DNA of 5,430 bases from Clostridiales bacterium (GTDB lineage Bacteria; Bacillota; Clostridia; Christensenellales; Borkfalkiaceae). Made by a program: the position numbers and the translations under genes. The notes under the pieces were generated by a model. That model saw only the letters and a list, made by a program, of their open reading frames with translations, made no database searches and was not told where the DNA came from. Positions 1 through 5,056 of the stretch are shown piece by piece. Within the stretch, counting starts at the first letter, position 1, and every line of letters begins with the position of its first letter. The stretch lies in NCBI GenBank assembly GCA_003503945.1, contig DOCD01000081.1, forward strand, positions 2,346 to 7,775, written 5' to 3'.

Positions 1-1
1 G

Positions 2-2035
2 ATAGACGGCGCAATATGGATAGGGTTTCCGGGCGTCGAAGGTATAATGGCGCTCGGAAAAATTCTTAACGGCGAAGTCAATCCTTCGGGCAGGCTCATA
101 GATACCTATGCAAAGGACTTTACCGAAATCCCTTCATATGAAAACACGGGGTTGCACGGCAATAACGGAACGGATTTATATACGGGCAGCAGCGAACATT
201 TTTCGGATTACGAAGAAGGTATCTACGTGGGTTACCGTTATTTCGAAACGAGATACCAAACCGAAAAAGAAAACGGCGACAAATGGTATTCCGAAAACGT
301 GGCGTTTCCTTTCGGTTACGGTTTATCGTATACGCATTTCAGTTGGGAAATCGTCGATAAAAAGCCTGTCGAAAATACCGAGATAACCGCCGAAACTCAA
401 TTTTCGGTTACGGTTAAGGTTACGAACGATAAAAACGGAGTTAAGGGGAAAGACGTAATTCAGCTGTATATGGCTTTACCCTATACCGGTAAAATAGAAA
501 AAGCGGCAAAAGTTTTGGTGGGCTTTATTAAGACGGAAGAATTGGATCCGGGCGAAAGTAAGGAATATACCGTAACTTTCGACGGTTACGACTTCGCATC
601 GTTTGATTCGTACGGTAAGGTCGAAGCGGGATATGCGGGATATTTACTCGAAGCGGGAGACTATAAACTTATTCTCGGTAAAAATGCGCACGACGAAACT
701 TCTGCCGTCAATTACAGCGTAAGCGGTACCGTCAAATTTCCCGACGGTGCAAGCGTTCAGGTCAAACCGTTGTTCGCCGATGCGGAAGTGGGATTGAAAG
801 TCCTTTCCCGCAGCGACTGGGAAGGCACTTGGCCCGCGCGCCGCACCGACAGCGAAAAACAGCTTTCGAACGAACTTAAACAGAGTATAGCAAGCCTTGA
901 CAGCGGAAATCCGCTTACTGCCGAAAGCAATGAAGTAAAAGAAGCCGATTTGTCTTTCGCACGGGCGAAAAAGACCTCGCCCGTGCAACTGTGGCAGTTA
1001 TTCGGCAAAGATTATGACGATAAACTTTGGGATGAATTGCTTAAAAATATTACTGTTTCTTCTATGTTTGAAATGTGCAGCAATATGGGCTCGTTCGGGA
1101 CCGTTGCCATAGATTATATCGGAAAAATCAAAACGCTTGAAGAGGACGGACCAAACGGCTTTTCAAACTTCCTTGCAAAGAACGACGTCTTTGATACGTG
1201 TTTATATGCTAGCGAATGCGTGCTTGCCGCGACGTGGAATACCGAGCTTGCAGAAGCTATGGGCGACTCGATAGGCAACGAAGGAATAGTAGGGAACGCA
1301 AAATCGGGAAACGATTTCAAACCGTATTCGGGTTGGTATGCGCCGGGCGTTAATATTCACCGTTCGCCTTTCGGAGGAAGAAATTCGGAGTACTATTCGG
1401 AAGACGGGGTGCTTACCGGAATTATGGCGGCGAACGTAATTAAGGGCGCAAGCGAAAAAGGCGTTTACTGTTATATGAAACATTTTGCAGTTAACGAAAA
1501 CGAAACTCACAGGGCGGGAGTATGTACCTGGCTTACCGAACAGTCTTTGCGGGAAGTATACCTTAAAGGGTTCGAAATAGCCGTAAAAAAAGGCAACGCG
1601 AATGCTGTTATGTCATCGTTCAACAGAATAGGCGCGCGCTGGACGGGCGGAGATTACAGATTGCTTACAACCGTCCTTCGCGACGAATGGGGCTTCAAGG
1701 GTGCTGTTATTACCGACTTTGCGGATAAGGCTTATATGAACAATAAGCAGATGACGTACGCGGGCGGAGATATAAGGCTAGGGAACCTCGAAGGTAAAAA
1801 CTGGGTCGATACAAGTAATCCCGTTGATGTTTATATGCTTAAACGCGCGACCAAAAACGTGTTATATATCACTGCAAACAGTGCGGCTATAAACGGACTC
1901 GGCGACGGAGTGCAAGTGAGTGTGCTTATGCCTTATTGGCAAATTGCGCTTATCGTAATAGACTGCGTAATAGTCTTCGGGCTTGCCGTATGGGGAGTTT
2001 TTGCCGTGCGCAAATTGCTTAAAAAGCCAGAATAA
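2..2035 (+). CDS. Permuted GH3 beta-glucosidase with C-terminal membrane anchor (5' partial)
   Basis: Glycoside hydrolase family 3, likely a beta-glucosidase/beta-xylosidase acting on oligosaccharides at the outer membrane face. The frame is open to the left edge and the first visible residues (IGFPGVEG, then GEVNPSGRL) are typical GH3 C-domain sequence, so the ATG at 47 is internal. The order is permuted: end of GH3_C, an EGIYVGYRYFE motif (about 215-250), a fibronectin III-like domain (about 400-690), a linker, then the GH3_N barrel (about 1030-1900). In the barrel are the SPFGGRNSEYYSEDG motif, substrate-binding KHF (K at 1478, H at 1481) and the expected nucleophile Asp in ITDF (1715-1717). 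A hydrophobic helix (about 1940-2008) followed by RKLLKK suggests a C-terminal anchor. This reversed order is known in clostridial GH3 enzymes. No frameshift is seen. The N-terminal part is outside the window and substrate specificity cannot be read. Confidence 0.93.
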   Translation: MDGAIWIGFPGVEGIMALGKILNGEVNPSGRLIDTYAKDFTEIPSYENTGLHGNNGTDLYTGSSEHFSDYEEGIYVGYRYFETRYQTEKENGDKWYSENVAFPFGYGLSYTHFSWEIVDKKPVENTEITAETQFSVTVKVTNDKNGVKGKDVIQLYMALPYTGKIEKAAKVLVGFIKTEELDPGESKEYTVTFDGYDFASFDSYGKVEAGYAGYLLEAGDYKLILGKNAHDETSAVNYSVSGTVKFPDGASVQVKPLFADAEVGLKVLSRSDWEGTWPARRTDSEKQLSNELKQSIASLDSGNPLTAESNEVKEADLSFARAKKTSPVQLWQLFGKDYDDKLWDELLKNITVSSMFEMCSNMGSFGTVAIDYIGKIKTLEEDGPNGFSNFLAKNDVFDTCLYASECVLAATWNTELAEAMGDSIGNEGIVGNAKSGNDFKPYSGWYAPGVNIHRSPFGGRNSEYYSEDGVLTGIMAANVIKGASEKGVYCYMKHFAVNENETHRAGVCTWLTEQSLREVYLKGFEIAVKKGNANAVMSSFNRIGARWTGGDYRLLTTVLRDEWGFKGAVITDFADKAYMNNKQMTYAGGDIRLGNLEGKNWVDTSNPVDVYMLKRATKNVLYITANSAAINGLGDGVQVSVLMPYWQIALIVIDCVIVFGLAVWGVFAVRKLLKKPE

Positions 2036-2059
2036 AGAAATGCCAAAAAATTTTTGTAA

Positions 2060-2165
2060 AATTGGAATATTTCGGATGATTTTGAGTGTATATAAGTGAG
2101 GAGGCACAAAAAAGTTTTGCTTTTAAGTAATATTTTCGGTGTTCCCGCGGCTTATAAGTAGGAAC
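2060..2165 (+). repeat. First part of module copy A: shared box and two SD-like repeat units
   Basis: Starting 25 bases after the GH3 stop there is a 15-base box, AATTGGAATATTTCG (2060-2074). It recurs with one mismatch at 4109-4123, just after the yhcG-like stop. Two similar units follow, TATAAGTGAGGAGGCACAAA (from 2091) and TATAAGTAGGAACAAAA (from 2153), 62 bases apart. The equivalent stretch after 4123 has only one (GATATGTAGAGCACAAAA), so the copies differ by about one unit. No convincing coding frame is seen in 2036-2188. Function is unknown. Confidence 0.55.
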
Positions 2166-2188
2166 AAAATAACTTAATTTAGGCAATT

Positions 2189-2222
2189 AAGGAAAGTTCA
2201 GTAATCGGAACTTTCCTTTTTT
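2189..2222 (+). terminator. Rho-independent terminator A
   Basis: A perfect 9-bp stem GGAAAGTTC (2191-2199) / GAACTTTCC (2208-2216) with an 8-base loop is flanked by AA/TT and followed by a run of six T (2217-2222). It probably ends the GH3 transcript although it lies about 155 bases past the stop codon. The core GGAAAGT/ACTTTCC and the tail TTTTTTGT recur in terminator B. Confidence 0.85.
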
Positions 2223-2231
2223 GTGCATAAA

Positions 2232-2337
2232 ATCGGGCTATGAATTGGGCTACCACTTGGGATGTAAAAATTTTTGCGAAATGGTTGCAAAAACGTGTTG
2301 CTAATTGGCTACCACTTGTAAGACGTGAATTTTATTC
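2232..2337 (+). repeat. Two degenerate repeat units with GGCTACCACTTG
   Basis: GGCTACCACTTG occurs at 2248-2259 and again at 2307-2318, 59 bases apart, each preceded by AATTG and followed by a G/T-rich then A/T-rich segment (gatgtaaaaattttt versus gacgtgaatttta). A shorter echo, ATCGGGCTA (2232-2240) and ATTGGGCTA (2244-2252), lies at the left end. The unit length and the cttg...taaaaatttt layout resemble the longer array at 4257-4728, so this is probably the short version of that array. No gene is seen here. Confidence 0.6.
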
Positions 2338-2355
2338 AAAGAAATATCCACAGAA

Positions 2356-2387
2356 TAGGGGCGAAATTTAGCATTAGTAAGTGAGAG
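2356..2387 (+). repeat. Direct repeat shared with 4644-4675
   Basis: These 32 bases match 4644-4675 at 30 positions (TAGGGGCGAAATTTAG, two differing bases, then TTAGTAAGTGAGAG). In this copy the repeat runs directly into the AGGAGGTG of the leader. In the other copy about 50 further bases, one repeat unit, intervene. This is the clearest sign that the two upstream regions derive from one ancestor and differ by unit gain or loss. Confidence 0.8.
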
Positions 2388-2442
2388 GAGGTGGTGCGTA
2401 TGCGCTAATAGTAGACTTGCAAGCGGTCTTAAAATGCTTGCA
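2386..2442 (+). promoter_or_regulatory. Conserved leader A: strong SD, minigene, alternative hairpins
   Basis: A perfect Shine-Dalgarno AGGAGGTG (2386-2393) precedes ATG-CGC-TAA (2400-2408). Two overlapping hairpins follow. H1 pairs AGACT (2413-2417) with GGTCT (2425-2429) around the loop TGCAAGC. H2 pairs TGCAAGC (2418-2424) with GCTTGCA (2436-2442) around an 11-base loop. H1 and H2 share bases and cannot coexist. Leader B (4729-4785) agrees at 50 of 56 bases, including a 24-base identical run at 2418-2441, and its changes keep the pairing possible (C-G versus U-G in H1, A-U versus G-U in H2). A ribosome on the minigene would cover the 5' arm of H1. Attenuator-like control of the downstream gene is inferred. 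There is no U-run after H2, so transcription termination is unlikely. Confidence 0.5.
2400..2408 (+). other. Two-codon minigene (ATG-CGC-TAA), copy A
   Basis: This start-one codon-stop frame sits 6 bases after AGGAGGTG, an ideal translation start. The matching site in copy B is ATG-TGC-TGA at the same spacing, so start and stop are both kept although the second codon and the stop triplet differ. A competing reading is a longer frame from the GTG at 2381 (GGGAYALIVDLQAVLKCL in one-letter code), which has a counterpart from 4724 but lacks a ribosome binding site of its own. Confidence 0.35.
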
Positions 2443-2465
2443 GAATGAAATTTTATGGAGGAATA

Positions 2466-2684
2466 ATGGAACAAATACATTTAAAACAATTTACTTTTTA
2501 CGATTTGTATTGGGAATTAATTCGTCAATCGGACGACGCTTCGGCAGGAAGATTGGTACGGAATATCTGTCAGTATATGTTTACCAGCGACGAAGTAACC
2601 GAGCCACAGGACGATAAAGAAAACTTCTTTTGGAGCAATATCGTAGACTTGTTGGAAGAAGATATAAAGCCACAAAGCATATAA
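2466..2684 (+). CDS. Short DUF6291-like protein, copy A (probably truncated)
   Basis: A 72-residue frame. The ATG at 2466 is chosen because GGAGG (2457-2461) lies just upstream at 4-base spacing, and the paralogue at 4811 has the same MEQ start and the same TGGAGGA. The 65 residues up to LEE align without gaps to copy B with 31 identities, including LKQFT, AG, IC and WSNI. The pattern (aromatic FTFY start, a helix with AG, then a Y-F segment) resembles DUF6291-type proteins from phages and accessory DNA. That assignment is from memory and tentative. After LEE the two paralogues diverge. Here the frame ends after only seven more residues (DIKPQSI), which are encoded over the start of the restriction subunit remnant. 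No catalytic motif is visible and the function is unknown. It may be a broken gene. Confidence 0.6.
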   Translation: MEQIHLKQFTFYDLYWELIRQSDDASAGRLVRNICQYMFTSDEVTEPQDDKENFFWSNIVDLLEEDIKPQSI

Positions 2685-3049
2685 GAGATTTTGTGTTTGT
2701 AGACGGCATAAGTAACGATGCTTCCATAGAAAGAAGATTTGCCGAAGATTTGGATAATGCGGAAGAAGTATGCGTTTATGCAAAACTTCCCAAAGCTTTT
2801 TATATACCGACGCCCGTTGGCAATTACAGCCCTGATTGGGCGATAGCGTTCAACGAAGGGAGTGTTCGTCATATTTACTTCTTGGCGGAAACAAAAGGCA
2901 GCCTTGATTCCTTGCAAATGCGCGGCGTGGAAAAGGCAAAAATAGAATGCGCAAAAAAGCTTTTCAATAAAATGTCGTCAAGCAAGGTGCGCTACGAGAA
3001 CGTAACAAGCTATAAAGATTTGCTTGATAAAATGAACGGCTTGGCGTAA
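2666..3049 (+). pseudogene. Type III restriction enzyme Res subunit, C-terminal nuclease remnant
   Basis: About 127 residues matching the extreme C-terminus of type III restriction (Res) subunits: KATKHIRDFVFVDG, VERRFAED-like ERRFAEDLDNAEEV, YAKLPKAF, PTPVGNYSPDWAIAF, then YFLAETKG and a closing KIECAKKLF helix. This is the PD-(D/E)XK endonuclease domain, with D at 2834-2836, E at 2888-2890 and K at 2894-2896 all present. A full Res protein is about 850-1000 residues with a helicase-like motor, which is entirely missing. No start with a proper ribosome site is seen. The in-frame ATG at 2630 lies inside the DUF6291-like frame. The remnant is joined to that head in the -1 frame. Its stop lies 18 bases before the yhcG-like start, so the two were probably co-transcribed in an ancestral restriction locus. 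No modification subunit is visible. Confidence 0.82.
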
Positions 3050-3067
3050 ATTATGAGAGGTAGTACA

Positions 3068-4096
3068 ATGGAAAACAAACCTATGGAAATACAAAGTCTA
3101 TACGACGAAATAAAGTCTGTTTTATTGCAGGCGCGGGCGCGGGCATATAGCGCGGTCGGTTCTGCAATGGTAACGGCATATTGGTCGATTGGGAAACTGA
3201 TTGTCGAACACGAGCAAAAGGGCGATGAGCGTGCCGAGTACGGAAAAGCCGTATTGGATGGATTGGCGGGGAGATTGACCGTCGATTTCGGCAAAGGTTT
3301 TGATTATCGCAATTTAGCGTATATGCGGAAGTTTTATCAACTATTTCCGAATGTGAACGCACTGCGTTCAGAATTGTCTTGGACGCACTATCGTAGCCTT
3401 TTGCGCGTGGAAAACGAGCAAGCGAGAGCGTGGTATATAAACGAAGCGATATCCGAGCAGTGGTCGAGCCGTCAACTCGACAGACAAATTTCCACTATGT
3501 ACTACGAAAGGCTTCTTTCGAGTCGGGAAAAACTGCCCGTCAAGCAAGAGGCGGAAGATAGGCTTGCTACCGTCGCGCCCGAACAGTTTATTAAAGATCC
3601 GTATGTGCTTGAATTTCTCGATTTGAAAAGTTATCCGGCATTGCGCGAATCCGATTTGGAACAAGCGCTACTCGATAATTTGCAAGACTTCTTATTGGAA
3701 CTCGGCACGGGGTTTTGCTTTGTCGCACGGCAAAAACTAATGCGCTATGAGGACGAAGATTTCTATTTGGACTTAGTGTTCTACCACAGCGTGTTGAAGT
3801 GCTACGTGCTTATCGATTTGAAAATCGGCAAGCTCACGCACGCCGACGTCGGGCAAATGGACAGCTATATAAGAATGTTCGATGCGCTTCGCAAAAAGGA
3901 AGACGACAATCCTACAATCGGGATTATACTTTGCTCGGAAAAGAACGAGGCTATTGCAAGATATTCCGTACTCAACGACGGCAAGCAGATATTTGCAAGT
4001 AAGTACAAATTGTATTTGCCGAGCGAGGAAGAATTGCGCGCCGAAATCGAACGCGAAAAAGCACTGTTCTATTTGCAACAAGATAGAAAGGACTGA
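3068..4096 (+). CDS. yhcG: YhcG/DUF1016-family PD-(D/E)XK nuclease
   Basis: A full-length 342-residue protein of the DUF1016/YhcG family. The N-terminal helical domain (about 8-165) carries AYWSIGKLIVEHEQKG, the FDYRNLAYMRKFYQLFP motif and LSWTHYRSLLRVE. The C-terminal nuclease-like domain (about 170-335) carries KDPYVLEFLDL, then D235 (DLVFYH) and D250-L-K252, the DxK form of the active site, followed by GQMDSYI. The ATG at 3068 is preferred over 3053 because GAGAGG (3055-3060) lies 7 bases before it. The gene follows the type III Res remnant by 18 bases. YhcG-like proteins often occur in or beside restriction-modification and other defence loci, so a DNA-processing or defence role is likely, but the biochemical function of this family is poorly defined. 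The frame is intact and its catalytic residues are kept, unlike its neighbours. Confidence 0.92.
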   Translation: MENKPMEIQSLYDEIKSVLLQARARAYSAVGSAMVTAYWSIGKLIVEHEQKGDERAEYGKAVLDGLAGRLTVDFGKGFDYRNLAYMRKFYQLFPNVNALRSELSWTHYRSLLRVENEQARAWYINEAISEQWSSRQLDRQISTMYYERLLSSREKLPVKQEAEDRLATVAPEQFIKDPYVLEFLDLKSYPALRESDLEQALLDNLQDFLLELGTGFCFVARQKLMRYEDEDFYLDLVFYHSVLKCYVLIDLKIGKLTHADVGQMDSYIRMFDALRKKEDDNPTIGIILCSEKNEAIARYSVLNDGKQIFASKYKLYLPSEEELRAEIEREKALFYLQQDRKD

Positions 4097-4108
4097 AAAT
4101 TTTTTATG

Positions 4109-4176
4109 AATTGCAATATTTCGAGCGTTCTATTTGTTTGATATGTAGAGCACAAAATACAATTTAATAACAAAGT
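4109..4176 (+). repeat. First part of module copy B: shared box and one SD-like unit
   Basis: AATTGCAATATTTCG (4109-4123) matches 2060-2074 with a single difference and starts 12 bases after the yhcG-like stop. It is followed by one GATATGTAGAGCACAAAATAC unit that corresponds to the two TATAAGT...CACAAAA / AACAAAATAAC units of copy A. No gene is seen. This marks the left end of the second module copy. Confidence 0.5.
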
Positions 4177-4212
4177 AAAAGGAAAGTTTGTAAAATCTGA
4201 CTTTCCTTTTTT
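4177..4212 (+). terminator. Rho-independent terminator B
   Basis: Stem GGAAAGT (4181-4187) / ACTTTCC (4200-4206), with one further T-G pair inside, AAAA/TTTT outside and a run of six T (4207-4212). The stem core and the TTTTTTGT tail are identical to terminator A while the loop differs. It probably ends the yhcG-like transcript. Confidence 0.8.
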
Positions 4213-4216
4213 GTAC

Positions 4217-4238
4217 GAAAATTTTGCATAGACCGTCA
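4217..4238 (+). repeat. Direct repeat GAAAATTTTGC..TAGACCGTCA (partner at 4552-4574)
   Basis: The motif TAGACCGTCA occurs at 4229-4238 and 4565-4574, each preceded by (A)GAAATTTTGC and followed by CA and a T-rich stretch. The spacing is 336 bases. It forms a second layer of repetition within the array region and is not part of the shorter SD-like unit. Role unknown. Confidence 0.65.
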
Positions 4239-4256
4239 ACTTTTGCGGTTTTCATC

Positions 4257-4728
4257 CGCTTTATAATGGGGAGAAAATTTATATTGATACCCCACCAAAA
4301 GGCAGTTTTTGTGGCTTTATTATGGAGGGGTAAAAATTAAAGTTTGATGAAATTTTCGGTTTATGGTTGTACTTTTGCAAAAAAGTGTGCTTGGTTAAGT
4401 GAAGGGGTATGAAAAAAGTTTTTGAATTTTAGTTCACGCATAAATATTTTCGAGATTAGTGCGCTTGGTTAAGTGAAGGAAATTTTTCATCTGCCCCCCG
4501 AACTTTTCAAAGCTCGTGTCCTTGTTAGTATGGAGGGGTAAAAATTTTTTAAGAAATTTTGCGGTAGACCGTCACATTTTTCAATCTCGTGTCCTTGGAT
4601 AAGTAGAGGGGTATGAAAAAAGTTTTTCAAAATTCTCTACGTGTAGGGGCGAAATTTAGTGTTAGTAAGTGAGAGAAAAATTGGGGAAGCGTCTATATTT
4701 TTCAATTCCGTGTCCTTGTTAAGATGAA
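4257..4728 (+). repeat. Degenerate tandem array of SD-like units with a three-unit higher order
   Basis: Successive units begin near 4257, 4311, 4385, 4459, 4516, 4589, 4659 and 4710, with spacings of 54, 74, 74, 57, 73, 70 and 51. A typical unit is T-rich, then CTCGTGTCCTTGGTTAAG, then a purine block such as GTGAAGGGGTATG and an A/T tail. Units three apart are the most similar. TATGGAGGGGTAAAAATT is identical at 4321-4338 and 4529-4546. A 21-base segment is identical at 4403-4423 and 4607-4627, a 204-base offset. The last unit supplies the AGGAGG of leader B. Short frames such as MKKVFEF arise from the repeat but their ATG lies too close to the purine block. The 714 bases 4097-4810 hold no other gene that I can see. 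Confidence 0.75.
4644..4675 (+). repeat. Direct repeat shared with 2356-2387
   Basis: Partner of the 32-base repeat in copy A (30 matches). Here it forms the fifth-from-start SD-like unit of the array (TTAGTAAGTGAGAG) and is followed by AAAAATTGGGG and one more unit before the leader, rather than by the leader itself. Confidence 0.8.
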
Positions 4729-4785
4729 AGGAGGTGGTGCTTATGTGCTGACAATAGACCTGCAAGCGGTCTTAAAATGCTTGCG
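4729..4785 (+). promoter_or_regulatory. Conserved leader B: strong SD, minigene, alternative hairpins
   Basis: Second copy of the leader. AGGAGGTG (4729-4736), then ATG-TGC-TGA (4743-4751), then H1 AGACC (4756-4760) / GGTCT (4768-4772) and the competing H2 TGCAAGC (4761-4767) / GCTTGCG (4779-4785). It lies 68 bases before the head B start, measured ATG to ATG, against 66 in copy A. The leader is 89 percent identical between copies while the coding heads are 62 percent identical in DNA. That contrast supports selection on the leader itself. The mechanism (attenuation, ribosome loading or a small RNA) is inference. Confidence 0.5.
4743..4751 (+). other. Two-codon minigene (ATG-TGC-TGA), copy B
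   Basis: Same position relative to AGGAGGTG as in copy A. The longer alternative frame from ATG 4724 runs in phase into head B here but not in copy A, which argues against it being the natural start of the head. Confidence 0.35.
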
Positions 4786-4810
4786 ACAAATAAAACTAAA
4801 TGGAGGAACA

Positions 4811-5056
4811 ATGGAACAAAAACAATTAAAGCAGTTTACATATTACGAGTTATATGCCGACATACTGAACGGTTTGAACGACGTAGAAGCAGGGAAGTTT
4901 GCAAAAAGAATTTGCGAGTATGAGTTTGAAAACGCTGAGCCTACCGATGTTATGACGGATAAGCAAGTTTTCTATTGGAGCAATATCTCGGATATGTTGG
5001 AGGAAGTTAAGGGAATAGAGGCACAGGGGAAGATAAGGCGAGAGATACGAACGTGA
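4811..5056 (+). CDS. Short DUF6291-like protein, copy B
   Basis: An 81-residue frame starting at ATG 4811 behind TGGAGGA (GGAGG at 4802-4806). The in-phase ATG at 4724 would add 29 residues of leader sequence and has no ribosome site, so it is not chosen. Residues 1-65 are 48 percent identical to copy A (MEQ, LKQFT, AG, IC, WSNI, LEE). The following VKGIEAQGKI looks like natural continuation of the family, and the last few residues (RREIRT) overlap the recombinase remnant in another frame. Family resemblance is to DUF6291-type accessory or phage proteins, which is tentative. No enzymatic motif is visible and the function is unknown. It is probably a truncated head joined to foreign sequence. 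Confidence 0.6.
   Translation: MEQKQLKQFTYYELYADILNGLNDVEAGKFAKRICEYEFENAEPTDVMTDKQVFYWSNISDMLEEVKGIEAQGKIRREIRT

Noticed and set aside
644..1510. Minus-strand reading frames across the GH3 gene
   Set aside because: They lie opposite a clear GH3 coding frame with catalytic motifs, have no family features and no ribosome sites.
2344..2352. DnaA box (ATATCCACA)
   Set aside because: A single site with one mismatch, and no cluster, replication gene or AT-rich unwinding region pattern around it.
2400..2442. Group II intron or classical riboswitch in the leader
   Set aside because: No domain V-type hairpin or intron reverse transcriptase is present, and the leader is too short and matches no aptamer that I recognise.
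2630..2665. True start of the Res remnant at ATG 2630
   Set aside because: The ATG is inside the DUF6291-like frame, no ribosome site precedes it, and the first 12 residues show no Res homology.
4243..4267. Sigma-70 promoter with TATAAT at 4262-4267
   Set aside because: The -10 is perfect, but the only -35-like hexamer (TTGCGG, 4243-4248) is 13 bases away and nothing convincing lies at 16-18 bases. It is also part of the repeat family.
4409..4672. Short peptides starting MKKVF (ATG at 4409 and 4613)
   Set aside because: They come from the repeated segment itself, end after 7 and 19 codons, and the purine block lies directly against the ATG, too close for a normal ribosome site.
4257..4728. 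CRISPR array
   Set aside because: The units are degenerate, vary from 51 to 74 bases in spacing, have no constant repeat with unique spacers, and no cas gene is nearby.
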